A stretch of DNA of 64,000 nt. Source: Dysgonomonas sp. UBA5412. GTDB lineage: Bacteria; Bacteroidota; Bacteroidia; Bacteroidales; Dysgonomonadaceae. The notes under the pieces are model-generated. The model was not told where the DNA came from and did no database searches. It was given only the letters and a program-made list of their open reading frames with translations. The stretch spans positions 24,440 through 88,439 of the forward strand of contig DHNQ01000001.1 of NCBI GenBank assembly GCA_002409595.1, in the 5' to 3' direction. Position 1 is the first letter of the stretch. Every line of letters starts with the position of its first letter. The translations under genes were made by a program, and so were the position numbers. Below, in pieces: positions 46,589 to 54,961 of this stretch.

Positions 46589-47563
46589 ATGTCAAACTTA
46601 GAGTTCCAATCGAGAATAGACTTTTCCGAGTTGAGCCAAAGCGTTCAAAGCATAAAAGAAGAGATCGGGCGTGTAGTAGTAGGGCAGCCTCAATTGATAG
46701 AGCAAATGATAGTAGCCATTCTGGCAAACGGGCACATATTAGTAGAAGGCGTTCCCGGCGTAGCAAAAACTCTATCGGCCAAACTATTAGCAAAAACGAT
46801 AGATGTAGGATTCAGCCGTATACAATTTACCCCCGACCTTATGCCATCCGATGTATTGGGCACAAGTATCTTTGTTCCGGGATCAGCAAAATTTGAATTT
46901 AAGCAAGGACCTATATTCTCAAATATAGTACTCATTGATGAAATAAACCGATCGCCTGCCAAGACTCAGGCAGCACTCTTTGAAGTAATGGAAGAACGTC
47001 AGGTGACAAACGATGGAACGACCTACAAAATGGGGTATCCGTTTCTTGTTATCGCCACACAAAATCCGATAGAGCAAGAAGGAACATATCGTCTGCCGGA
47101 AGCTCAGCTAGACCGTTTCCTTTTTAAGATTGTAGTAGACTATCCCAATATCGTAGAAGAAATAGCGATACTTGACAAACAGAACAAAGGCGAATTAACT
47201 GCGGACATTGGCATTAAAGCAGTTTTAGATGCAGAGAAACTCAACCGTCTGCGAGAATCGGTAACTAAAGTTCAGGTAGAGCATCAATTGCTCGAATATA
47301 TAGCACAAATAGTATCTGCGACTCGCCAAAGCCCTTGGATCACGTTAGGAGCTTCGCCTCGTGCCTCGCTGGCAATACTAAACTCTTCGAAAGCTTTGGC
47401 TGCCATAAGAGGACGTGACTTTATAACCCCTGACGATATTAAAGAAATGGCTGTACCTGTACTTCGCCATCGTGTTTTACTAACCCCCGAAAAAGAAATG
47501 GACGGTACATCTACCGACACAATTATATGGCAGTTGATAGACAAAGCGGAGGTTCCTCGATAA
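46589..47563 (+). CDS. MoxR-family AAA+ ATPase
   Basis: 324 residues. The Walker A motif GVPGVAKT is at residues 54-61, Walker B VLIDEIN near 114-120, then sensor 1 VIATQNPIEQEGTYRLPEAQLDRF and an Arg-rich sensor 2 region (GASPRASLAILNSSKALA). MoxR proteins work with vWA-domain partners as chaperone-like ATPases. The partner here is the DUF58 protein, whose start lies inside this gene by 37 bases. Typical length; the ATPase is very likely active. Confidence 0.95.
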   Translation: MSNLEFQSRIDFSELSQSVQSIKEEIGRVVVGQPQLIEQMIVAILANGHILVEGVPGVAKTLSAKLLAKTIDVGFSRIQFTPDLMPSDVLGTSIFVPGSAKFEFKQGPIFSNIVLIDEINRSPAKTQAALFEVMEERQVTNDGTTYKMGYPFLVIATQNPIEQEGTYRLPEAQLDRFLFKIVVDYPNIVEEIAILDKQNKGELTADIGIKAVLDAEKLNRLRESVTKVQVEHQLLEYIAQIVSATRQSPWITLGASPRASLAILNSSKALAAIRGRDFITPDDIKEMAVPVLRHRVLLTPEKEMDGTSTDTIIWQLIDKAEVPR

Positions 47564-48894
47564 CGGGCTTTTTTAAGAGCCTCTATCTGAATAATTTATT
47601 TTTCATCACATTAGGTATATATGTGTTGGCATTCTTCGTATGCTTTATTTTTGACGAACTTTTCTATCTCGTGCAACTTGCATTAGGTGTATTTGGAGTA
47701 TTTCTCATTCTGGATATTATTTCGGTATATAGACAGAAAAGAGGAATTACTGCATCGCGAAATTGCCCGGACAGATTATCGAACGGAGATATAAATACAA
47801 TATCTATATCCGTAACAAACCGATACCCGTTTAGTGCCCGAATAAAAATAATAGAAGAAGTTCCGTTTCAATTTCAGAAACGAGATCTATCATTCAAGCT
47901 AAAGCTGACATCCAACAAACCGGAAGTTCTATATTATGACCTGCGCCCTACCGAACGCGGCGTATATCAATTTGGTGCATTGAATGTTTATGCAGCCGGA
48001 ATATTCGGTTTCATCAGCAAGCGTTACAGATTCGACAACAGCAAAAATGTAGCCGTATATCCCTCATTTCTAGAAATGCACAAATATGAACTATTGGCAG
48101 CATCGCATCGCCTGACCGATTATGGTGTGAAACGAATCAGAAGGATAGGACACGCAACAGAGTTCGATCATATAAAGCATTATATTATAGGCGACGACCC
48201 TCGCACCATAAACTATAAGGCTACTGCCCGTATGAATCAGTTGATGGTAAATACCTATCAAGAAGAAAAATCGCAGCCGGTATATTGCCTGATTGATAAA
48301 GGTCGTACCATGAAGATGCCTTTTATAAGCATGACCTTATTAGATTATGCAATCAACTCGTCATTGATGGTATGCAGTACGGCTCTAAATAAAGGAGATA
48401 AAGTAGGGCTGATCACATTCTCGAAGGAGATAGACGAAATACTTCCGGCAGATAAACAGCGTCGACAACGCAACAAAATATTAGAAACACTTTATGCGCA
48501 GAAGACAGACTTTAAAGAATCGGACTATGAGCGTCTGTATATTACAATACGAAGAAAACTAACTCAGAGAAGCCTTATTATTTTATATACAAACTTTGAG
48601 ACTGTTAACGGAATGAGACGCCAATTGAAATATCTGAGAAGTATGGCTAAAGATCATTTGGTGTTGGTTGCCTTTTTTCTTAATTCTGAATTTAATGAGG
48701 TCTTAGATACTACACCGAACAATCTCGAAGAAACTTTCAGAAAGGGTGTTGCCGAAAAATTATCGAATGACAAACAACTTATAGTAAAAGAACTAAACAG
48801 AAATGGAATACATACCATACTGTCGAAACCCGAAAATCTGACAATAAATTCTATTAATAAATATTTGGAATTTAAATCCAGAGGGTTGATATAA
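47527..48894 (+). CDS. DUF58 domain protein (vWA-like)
   Basis: 455 residues. Two N-terminal membrane helices (about 17-70) are followed by a beta-rich domain (ISVTNRYPFSARIKIIEEVPF) and a DUF58 region, RRIGHATEFDHIKHYIIGDDPRTINYKATARMNQ, close to its C-terminal vWA-type fold with the MIDAS-like CLIDKGRTMKMP. A C-terminal extension is soluble. The classic MIDAS motif DxSxS is changed to DKGRT, so metal binding is uncertain. Start overlaps the MoxR gene by 37 bases, the strongest coupling in the operon; MoxR-DUF58 pairing is conserved widely. Confidence 0.9.
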   Translation: MAVDRQSGGSSITGFFKSLYLNNLFFITLGIYVLAFFVCFIFDELFYLVQLALGVFGVFLILDIISVYRQKRGITASRNCPDRLSNGDINTISISVTNRYPFSARIKIIEEVPFQFQKRDLSFKLKLTSNKPEVLYYDLRPTERGVYQFGALNVYAAGIFGFISKRYRFDNSKNVAVYPSFLEMHKYELLAASHRLTDYGVKRIRRIGHATEFDHIKHYIIGDDPRTINYKATARMNQLMVNTYQEEKSQPVYCLIDKGRTMKMPFISMTLLDYAINSSLMVCSTALNKGDKVGLITFSKEIDEILPADKQRRQRNKILETLYAQKTDFKESDYERLYITIRRKLTQRSLIILYTNFETVNGMRRQLKYLRSMAKDHLVLVAFFLNSEFNEVLDTTPNNLEETFRKGVAEKLSNDKQLIVKELNRNGIHTILSKPENLTINSINKYLEFKSRGLI

Positions 48895-48920
48895 TTTAGA
48901 CTAACAAATACAGAGAATAG

Positions 48921-48948
48921 AAAAAGGATGGGCTTTCCCATCCTTTTT
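48921..48948 (+). terminator. Terminator of the SpoIIM-to-DUF58 operon
   Basis: Perfect 12-bp stem (48921-48932 / 48937-48948) with a 4-base loop, A run before and T run after, 26 bases past the DUF58 stop. It also faces the convergent malic enzyme gene. Confidence 0.9.
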
Positions 48949-48980
48949 GTCATTATATGTAATAAGGCCTACTTTTTTAA

Positions 48981-51272
48981 TTATTTATTAGCTACGGGTT
49001 CTCTTTGATTAGAGATTGCATCGACAACAGCAACCGCTGTAAGATTTATAATATTTCTCACCGAACCTTCTATATCGGTAAAATAGACCGGTTTACGCAA
49101 TCCCATCTGAATAGGTCCTATATTTTCGCCCGAAATGCCTAATTCAATAAGCAGTTTACTAGCAATATTTGCCGAACTTAGGTTTGGAAATATCAGTGTA
49201 TTCACATCCTTTCCCTTAATAGAATTGAACGGGAAAGTTTTATCTCTCAATTCTTTATTCATTGCAAAATTTAATTGCATTTCACCGTCAATATCATATT
49301 CAGGATAGTTTTCATGGAAATAGCGAACTGCATCTGAAACAGACTTAGGGCTACCATCGTCATCCGAACCGTAATTGGAAAAAGACAACATAGCCATCAC
49401 AGGTTTGGATGCAAAATATTTTACGGCATCGTACGTCAACTTCACAACTTCTTTCAACACCTCTTCATCAGGCCATCTGTTAATTAATGTATCTGCAAGG
49501 AAGAATGGTCCTTTCTTAGTCTGAATAATATGCATTGCTGCAAAATGCTTAAAGCCGGGACGCAAGCCGACAACTTCTAATGCTGTGCGCGAAAACTCCC
49601 GATAATGACTATATATGCCGGTTACAACAGCATCGGCATCGCCCGTTTCGACCATCATCATACCAAAATAGTTTCTATCGCTCATCTTCTCAAAAGCTTC
49701 CTGATAACGAATGCCTTCTCTCGATTTCTTGGCGCTCAATATCTTCGCATAACGGGCTCTGCGTTGATCTTCTGAAATATCACGATGATCTATGATTTCA
49801 ACGCTATCCAGATCAAGCCCCTCTTCTTTGGCAATATTCCTTATACGTTCTTCACTTCCTAGCAAAATCGGATTGCAGATACCTTCTTTTTTAGAAAATA
49901 TTGCAGCTTTTATCATATTGATATGGTTACCTTCGCAATAGACAACACGCTTAGGATCACTCTTCGCCAAATTAGTAAGGCGGTGTATGAGCTTATTGCT
50001 ATACCCAAGAGACTCTTCCAATTTATCTCCATAAGCATTCCAATCTGTAATTATCTTGCGAGCAACACCACTTTCTATCGCGGCTTTTGCTACTGCAATA
50101 GATACCGATGCCAGCAATCTTGGGTCTAAAGGTTTAGGTATAATATATTCTTTACCAAAGGATAGTCTTTTTATTTCATAGGCAGTATTTATCACATCCG
50201 GAACAGGCTCTTTTGCCAAATCTGCAATTGCCTTTGTTGCCGCCATTTTCATTTCTTCATTTATTCCGGTAGCTCGCACATCCAAAGCCCCTCTAAATAT
50301 GTATGGAAAGCCCAACACATTATTCACCTGATTAGGATAATCCGATCTGCCGGTGGCAAAGATCAAATCATCGCGTGAAGCCATCGCTTCCTCGTACGAG
50401 ATTTCGGGATTGGGGTTAGCCAAAGCAAAAACAATGGGTGTATCATTCATTTTGCGAATCATCTCCTTGGTCAGTATATCAGCTTTTGATAAACCAAGAA
50501 AAACATCTGCTCCTTCTATTGCCTGATCTAATGTTACAAGGTCTGTATCTACGGCAAAACATTTTTTAGTTTCGTTCAGGTCTGTTCTTTTCTTAGAAAT
50601 AACACCCTTACTGTCGCACATGATTATGTTTTCTTTCCTTACTCCGAACTTCATATAGAGATTGGTGCACGCTATTGCGGAAGCTCCGGCTCCGTTCACA
50701 ACCAATTTGATTTTCGCAATGTCTTTTCGGGCAACGATCAGCGCATTCAGTAAAGCAGCAGCAGATATAATAGCCGTTCCATGCTGATCGTCATGCATTA
50801 CGGGTATATCCAGCTCTTCCTTTAGCCTTCTTTCTATTTCGAAACATTCCGGCGCTTTTATATCTTCTAAATTTATACCTCCAAAAGTTGGCGCAATTGC
50901 CTTCACTGTCTGTATAAATTTATCAGGATCTTTTTCATCTACTTCTATATCAAACACATCAATATCGCTGAATATCTTAAAGAGTAAGCCTTTACCCTCC
51001 ATCACAGGTTTTCCCGCCAATGCTCCAATATTGCCCAATCCAAGGACAGCCGTTCCGTTAGATATAACAGCAACAAGATTTCCTTTAGCTGTATAATCGT
51101 AAGCTGTCTGAGGGTCTTTCTCTATTTCGAGACAAGGCTCAGCAACTCCGGGAGAATATGCCAAAGCCAAATCGGTTTGTGTACTATGAGGTTTGGAAGG
51201 AACTACTTCTATTTTTCCGGGTCTGCCCGACGAATGATATTTTAAGGCAGCATCTCTTGTAACTTTTGGCAT
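48981..51272 (-). CDS. maeB: NADP-dependent malic enzyme with C-terminal phosphotransacetylase-like domain
   Basis: 763 residues, the hybrid MaeB type. The malic enzyme half (1-430) has YSPGVAEPCLEI, GTAVLGLGNIGALAGKPVMEGK, PVMHDDQHGTAIISAAALLNA and the nucleotide site VVNGAGASAIACTNLYM. The PTA-like half (about 435-760) is regulatory in characterised members, where it binds acetyl-CoA and controls activity rather than acting as a transacetylase. It converts malate to pyruvate with CO2 release. Single gene; convergent with the DUF58 operon. Confidence 0.94.
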   Translation of the reverse strand: MPKVTRDAALKYHSSGRPGKIEVVPSKPHSTQTDLALAYSPGVAEPCLEIEKDPQTAYDYTAKGNLVAVISNGTAVLGLGNIGALAGKPVMEGKGLLFKIFSDIDVFDIEVDEKDPDKFIQTVKAIAPTFGGINLEDIKAPECFEIERRLKEELDIPVMHDDQHGTAIISAAALLNALIVARKDIAKIKLVVNGAGASAIACTNLYMKFGVRKENIIMCDSKGVISKKRTDLNETKKCFAVDTDLVTLDQAIEGADVFLGLSKADILTKEMIRKMNDTPIVFALANPNPEISYEEAMASRDDLIFATGRSDYPNQVNNVLGFPYIFRGALDVRATGINEEMKMAATKAIADLAKEPVPDVINTAYEIKRLSFGKEYIIPKPLDPRLLASVSIAVAKAAIESGVARKIITDWNAYGDKLEESLGYSNKLIHRLTNLAKSDPKRVVYCEGNHINMIKAAIFSKKEGICNPILLGSEERIRNIAKEEGLDLDSVEIIDHRDISEDQRRARYAKILSAKKSREGIRYQEAFEKMSDRNYFGMMMVETGDADAVVTGIYSHYREFSRTALEVVGLRPGFKHFAAMHIIQTKKGPFFLADTLINRWPDEEVLKEVVKLTYDAVKYFASKPVMAMLSFSNYGSDDDGSPKSVSDAVRYFHENYPEYDIDGEMQLNFAMNKELRDKTFPFNSIKGKDVNTLIFPNLSSANIASKLLIELGISGENIGPIQMGLRKPVYFTDIEGSVRNIINLTAVAVVDAISNQREPVANK

Positions 51273-51417
51273 AAAAAATCAGGATTTTAAATTAGATCAA
51301 TTAGAAATTACATGTTTTATAATCATGCTTTTCTCAAAGTTACAAAAAAAGAATTGTGATAAATAGAAAATTCACCACAATCATTATACTTCTAAGTATG
51401 TTTTTTAGTCTTTTAGC

Positions 51418-52416
51418 TTATGAGTTTTTTATTATTTCTCTGGCTTTTTCTATTATTGTATCCACACCTCTGCGCATATCTTCGTCTGTCATATCTACTT
51501 GAACATGGGGGATTATTCCAAATTCTATTTGTCCGAGTGAGGCATTATACGACGGTGTAGCTGAAAAACGCACCGACCAACCGTTAGGCAATTCAGACGA
51601 AAAAGGCATGCCTCCTCCTCCGCCGGTCTTATCTCCAATAACCACAGCATTGGGAGCATATTGCATTGCATTTACAAAATCATTTGCGGCACTATAACAT
51701 CGGCGATTGGTCAATACAACTACTTTCTTTTGATATTTAACTCCATCCGAAGGTGTTACATATATTTCGTAAGGTTTCGAAAAGTCGTTATGACCTTTAC
51801 CTGTCTTATGCTGTATATAACCAACCAATGTTTTTTCGTTAAAAAAGTGAGAAGCCAGCTTATCGCTATTAGTCATCAGGCCGCCACCATTGTTTCTTAT
51901 ATCAAGAATTAAACCATCGCACAAAGCTAAACGATCTAATACCTGATTAATATTGCCTTCACCGATTCCGCTAGAGAAACTTTCATAATACACATATCCG
52001 ACATTGTCTTCGAGTACCTTATATTTTAGTCCGCTGGCAATATAATAATCTGTACCTAAATAGTTATCTTGTATTTTAGTGTCAAAATTATCAGGATAAT
52101 CTTCATACCATTTCCAATAACGGGCTACATTGTGGCTGGCTATAAGATTTACATGTCCATCTTTGAGTTCGGCCAACATTTCGCCCAATACGGCAAAGAG
52201 AGCATCGTTTGTCATATTTTCAGATATACGGTCGGAATATCGTTGATAGACTTCATCCCAGTCTATTTCTTTATAGCTGAAAAAGCAATATTTCTCATCT
52301 AAAATCTTCCATAAGGCTTCGAAATTTCCTTTTTTCGAATTTTCATATTTATCTTCTTCGAAACAAGATGAGAAAACAATGCATAAAACAAAGAATATGA
52401 TAAGTCTACATTTCAT
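51418..52416 (-). CDS. S41 family peptidase lipoprotein
   Basis: 332 residues. The lipoprotein signal is MKCRLIIFFVLCIVFSSC with the lipid-modified Cys18. Then comes a helical N-terminal region, without an obvious PDZ domain, and the S41 fold: LILDIRNNGGGLMTNSDKLA, the nucleophile Ser in RRCYSAANDFVNAM, and VIGDKTGGGGGMP. The usual Lys after GEP/GDKT is present (GDKTGGG). It is probably outer-membrane anchored. Last gene of the rfbA-rfbC-GH25-S41 run, 21 bases after GH25. Substrate unknown. Confidence 0.85.
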   Translation of the reverse strand: MKCRLIIFFVLCIVFSSCFEEDKYENSKKGNFEALWKILDEKYCFFSYKEIDWDEVYQRYSDRISENMTNDALFAVLGEMLAELKDGHVNLIASHNVARYWKWYEDYPDNFDTKIQDNYLGTDYYIASGLKYKVLEDNVGYVYYESFSSGIGEGNINQVLDRLALCDGLILDIRNNGGGLMTNSDKLASHFFNEKTLVGYIQHKTGKGHNDFSKPYEIYVTPSDGVKYQKKVVVLTNRRCYSAANDFVNAMQYAPNAVVIGDKTGGGGGMPFSSELPNGWSVRFSATPSYNASLGQIEFGIIPHVQVDMTDEDMRRGVDTIIEKAREIIKNS

Positions 52417-52437
52417 ACAATTAATATTTTTGAGAGG

Positions 52438-53238
52438 TTAAGGTAATAATAATTCTTTAAACTCTTCGAATGAATACCGATAGTAATTGAGGTCGATATC
52501 GCCTTCAATACCGGGAATCTCACCTTTATGCGAAAATTGCCAAATACGCCAATTCTTTACATCATCGGATGGTTCGTTATGTAAATCACACATCCATATT
52601 GGGTTGTTCGGAAAATCGTTTTTGACATATAATTTATAGCAATCCTTGTTGGTATATATGAGGGGGTGCACTCCAAAATGTTCAAACAATTCGTTTTCCA
52701 ACACCTTCAGTTCTTTTATCACCATTGCTATATATTCTTTGTCCTTACTGTAAGGGTTAGCCGGAGAATGTTCGACATCTATGGCAGGAATCATATCGCC
52801 TTGCTTGAACTGAGCGATCTTGAGAAAATGTTGAGCCTGCTCTTTTCCTGACAGAGCAAATGTATAGAAATGATACGAGCCTACCTTAATATTAGCTTTG
52901 CGTGCTAACTCATAATTGAAAGGATAATTCCGATCTTCGTGTGTAGTTCCTTCCGTAGCTTTGAGGTATGCAAATGTTATATTCTGATCTAATACGACAT
53001 CCCATTTTAAAATCGGGTTATGATGAGAAACATCTACGCCTTTTACAAAATATTTATTAGACTCGAATGTTTCTGCTTCCTGCAAATAATCTTTTATAAT
53101 AAAGAAAGCCACGACACAGAGTACCGCAGCTAAAATGAATGCACAGATGTATTTACGTTTTTTTGTTATAAGGCTAGACGACTTGCGTTTCCGTATGCAT
53201 CTTGAGGTTTTTCTCCTTACAACTCTCTTTTTTGCCAT
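52438..53238 (-). CDS. GH25 muramidase, membrane-anchored
   Basis: 266 residues. A very basic N-terminus (about 28 residues, RKTSRCIRKRKSSSLITKKRK) precedes one membrane helix (about 30-47). The GH25 barrel follows with GVDVSHHNPILKWDVV, ATEGTTHEDRNY, the catalytic-acid motif MIPAIDVEHSPANPY and the ending WQFSHKGEIPGIEGDIDLNYY. GH25 enzymes cut peptidoglycan N-acetylmuramic-N-acetylglucosamine bonds. Anchoring in the inner membrane facing the periplasm points to a housekeeping remodelling role rather than a secreted weapon. Nine bases after rfbC. Confidence 0.9.
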   Translation of the reverse strand: MAKKRVVRRKTSRCIRKRKSSSLITKKRKYICAFILAAVLCVVAFFIIKDYLQEAETFESNKYFVKGVDVSHHNPILKWDVVLDQNITFAYLKATEGTTHEDRNYPFNYELARKANIKVGSYHFYTFALSGKEQAQHFLKIAQFKQGDMIPAIDVEHSPANPYSKDKEYIAMVIKELKVLENELFEHFGVHPLIYTNKDCYKLYVKNDFPNNPIWMCDLHNEPSDDVKNWRIWQFSHKGEIPGIEGDIDLNYYRYSFEEFKELLLP

Positions 53239-53247
53239 TTGTTTTAT

Positions 53248-53796
53248 TTAGTCAAAAAGAATAGCATCGGAAAGTAATTTTCCGGCTTTGTCTTTAGCTG
53301 AAAGAATAAGTTCATTTTCAGCAATGCCCCAGTCTACACCTATCGTAGGGTCACTCCAAAGGATAGAGGCATCGGATGATGGAGCATATACATTGTCAAC
53401 TTTATATGAAAATACGGCTTCGTTGCTAAGAACTAGAAAACCATGAGCAAAGCCTCGCGGTATATACAATTGTTTTTTATTATCGTCGGAAAGCTCTACG
53501 GCAATATATTGTCCAAATGTTTTAGACGATTTTCTGATGTCAACCGCTACATCTAAGACCCTTCCTTGCAAGGCTCTTACCAACTTAGCCTGAGAATAGT
53601 TACCTGTCTGATAATGTAATCCTCTTAGCACTCCCCGAACCGACTTAGATTCATTATCTTGTATAAAATCAACGTTGCCAATATGTTCTTCAAATGATTC
53701 TTTTTTGTATGATTCCATAAAGTAACCCCGCTCGTCGGCAAATACTTTAGGTTCTATTACCCACACTCCTTGTATTTTCTGTTCCGTAAATTTCAT
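53248..53796 (-). CDS. rfbC: dTDP-4-dehydrorhamnose 3,5-epimerase
   Basis: 182 residues, the family length. Motifs: VFADERGYFMESYKKESF, SVRGVLRGLHYQTG, the catalytic-His region, and IPRGFAHGFLVLSNEAVFSYKVD. It epimerises the 4-keto sugar in the dTDP-L-rhamnose route. rfbA lies 12 bases upstream. rfbB and rfbD are not within the window, so the pathway is completed elsewhere. Confidence 0.94.
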   Translation of the reverse strand: MKFTEQKIQGVWVIEPKVFADERGYFMESYKKESFEEHIGNVDFIQDNESKSVRGVLRGLHYQTGNYSQAKLVRALQGRVLDVAVDIRKSSKTFGQYIAVELSDDNKKQLYIPRGFAHGFLVLSNEAVFSYKVDNVYAPSSDASILWSDPTIGVDWGIAENELILSAKDKAGKLLSDAILFD

Positions 53797-53808
53797 ATAA
53801 GATATTGA

Positions 53809-54672
53809 TTAATCGAGTAGACTCAAGATATAACGACCATATGCTGTTTTATCAAGCTTTTTACCTAAATTACATAATTCTTGATCCGTTATCCACTTGT
53901 TGCGCCATGCTATTTCTTCTATACATGAAATATAAAAACCTTGGCGGTTTTGAATTGTTTCCACATAATTTCCTGCTTCTAGCAAGCTATCACAATTTCC
54001 GGTATCGAGCCAAGCAAATCCACGTCCAAAAAGCTGCACTTTTAGTTTTCCTTCTGCAAGATAGCATTTATTAAGATCAGTAATTTCGTATTCTCCTCTT
54101 GCGGATGGTTTTAAATCTCTAGCTTTTTGCGACACTGTCTTATCATAGAAATACAGTCCGGGAACGGCATAGTTCGATTTTGGATTTTCAGGTTTTTCTT
54201 CTAACGACAATACATTCCCATTAGCATCAAATTCTACTACACCATACGCTCTGGGATCTTTTACATAATAGCCGAATATACATGCTCCCTCTTGGATAGC
54301 AGCTGCCTCTCTTAACATTCTTGAAAAGCCTTGTCCGTAAAACATATTATCACCTAAAATAAGACACCCAGCTTGCCCGTCTAAGAATTTTTCGCCTAAA
54401 ACAAAAGCTTGTGCCAAACCATTAGGCGTCTCTTGGACTATATATTCGAAAGTCATACCTAAATCTTCTCCCGATCCTAAAAGTTCTTTGAACATAGGCA
54501 AATCTCTCGGAGTGGATATGATCAAAACTTCTTTAATACCGGCTAACATAAGGGTAGATAAAGGATAATATATCATTGGCTTATCGTAAACAGGCATTAT
54601 CTGTTTTGATATAGCTTTTGACAAAGGATAAAGTCGCGTGGCACTACCTCCTGCCAAAATAATTCCTTTCAT
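53809..54672 (-). CDS. rfbA: Glucose-1-phosphate thymidylyltransferase
   Basis: The start at 54672 (MKGIILAGGSATRLYPLSKAI) is preferred over the upstream Met at 54684; it gives 287 residues. The nucleotide-binding loop GGSATRLYP, KPMIYYPLSTLMLAGI and the substrate segments YVKDPRAYGVVEFD and GRGFAWLDTGNCDSLLEAG are typical of RmlA/RfbA. It makes dTDP-glucose from dTTP and glucose-1-phosphate for surface polysaccharides. First gene of a four-gene unit. Confidence 0.95.
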   Translation of the reverse strand: MKGIILAGGSATRLYPLSKAISKQIMPVYDKPMIYYPLSTLMLAGIKEVLIISTPRDLPMFKELLGSGEDLGMTFEYIVQETPNGLAQAFVLGEKFLDGQAGCLILGDNMFYGQGFSRMLREAAAIQEGACIFGYYVKDPRAYGVVEFDANGNVLSLEEKPENPKSNYAVPGLYFYDKTVSQKARDLKPSARGEYEITDLNKCYLAEGKLKVQLFGRGFAWLDTGNCDSLLEAGNYVETIQNRQGFYISCIEEIAWRNKWITDQELCNLGKKLDKTAYGRYILSLLD

Positions 54673-54961
54673 GTTTGTGCACATTTTATATTTCGAAACA
54701 AAGATAACTGTTAATTACAAAATAGCGATCAAACAAGGTAACAAAACTATATAAAGAGTTAGTGTCGGAAGCGTATTTACAGACAACGAGGTTATATTTG
54801 TTCAAAGAATTTACTTTTTATGTTTTTTTGTTAAAAATAAAAAATATATAACTACATCAAATTTCGCTATTTATAAAAAAAAGTTTTCCTTTGTCTTGCC
54901 TTTAACGGGCGAAAAGCTTTATTGCTTTATTTAATTATTTACTTTAGATATTTCGTTATTA

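Noticed and set aside
48981..51272. Malic enzyme-phosphotransacetylase hybrid as a novel fusion
   Set aside because: This is the standard architecture of MaeB enzymes.
54793..54800. TATATTTG upstream of the CtpA-type protease
   Set aside because: About 160 bases from the start codon and no -33 match; too weak to list as a promoter.
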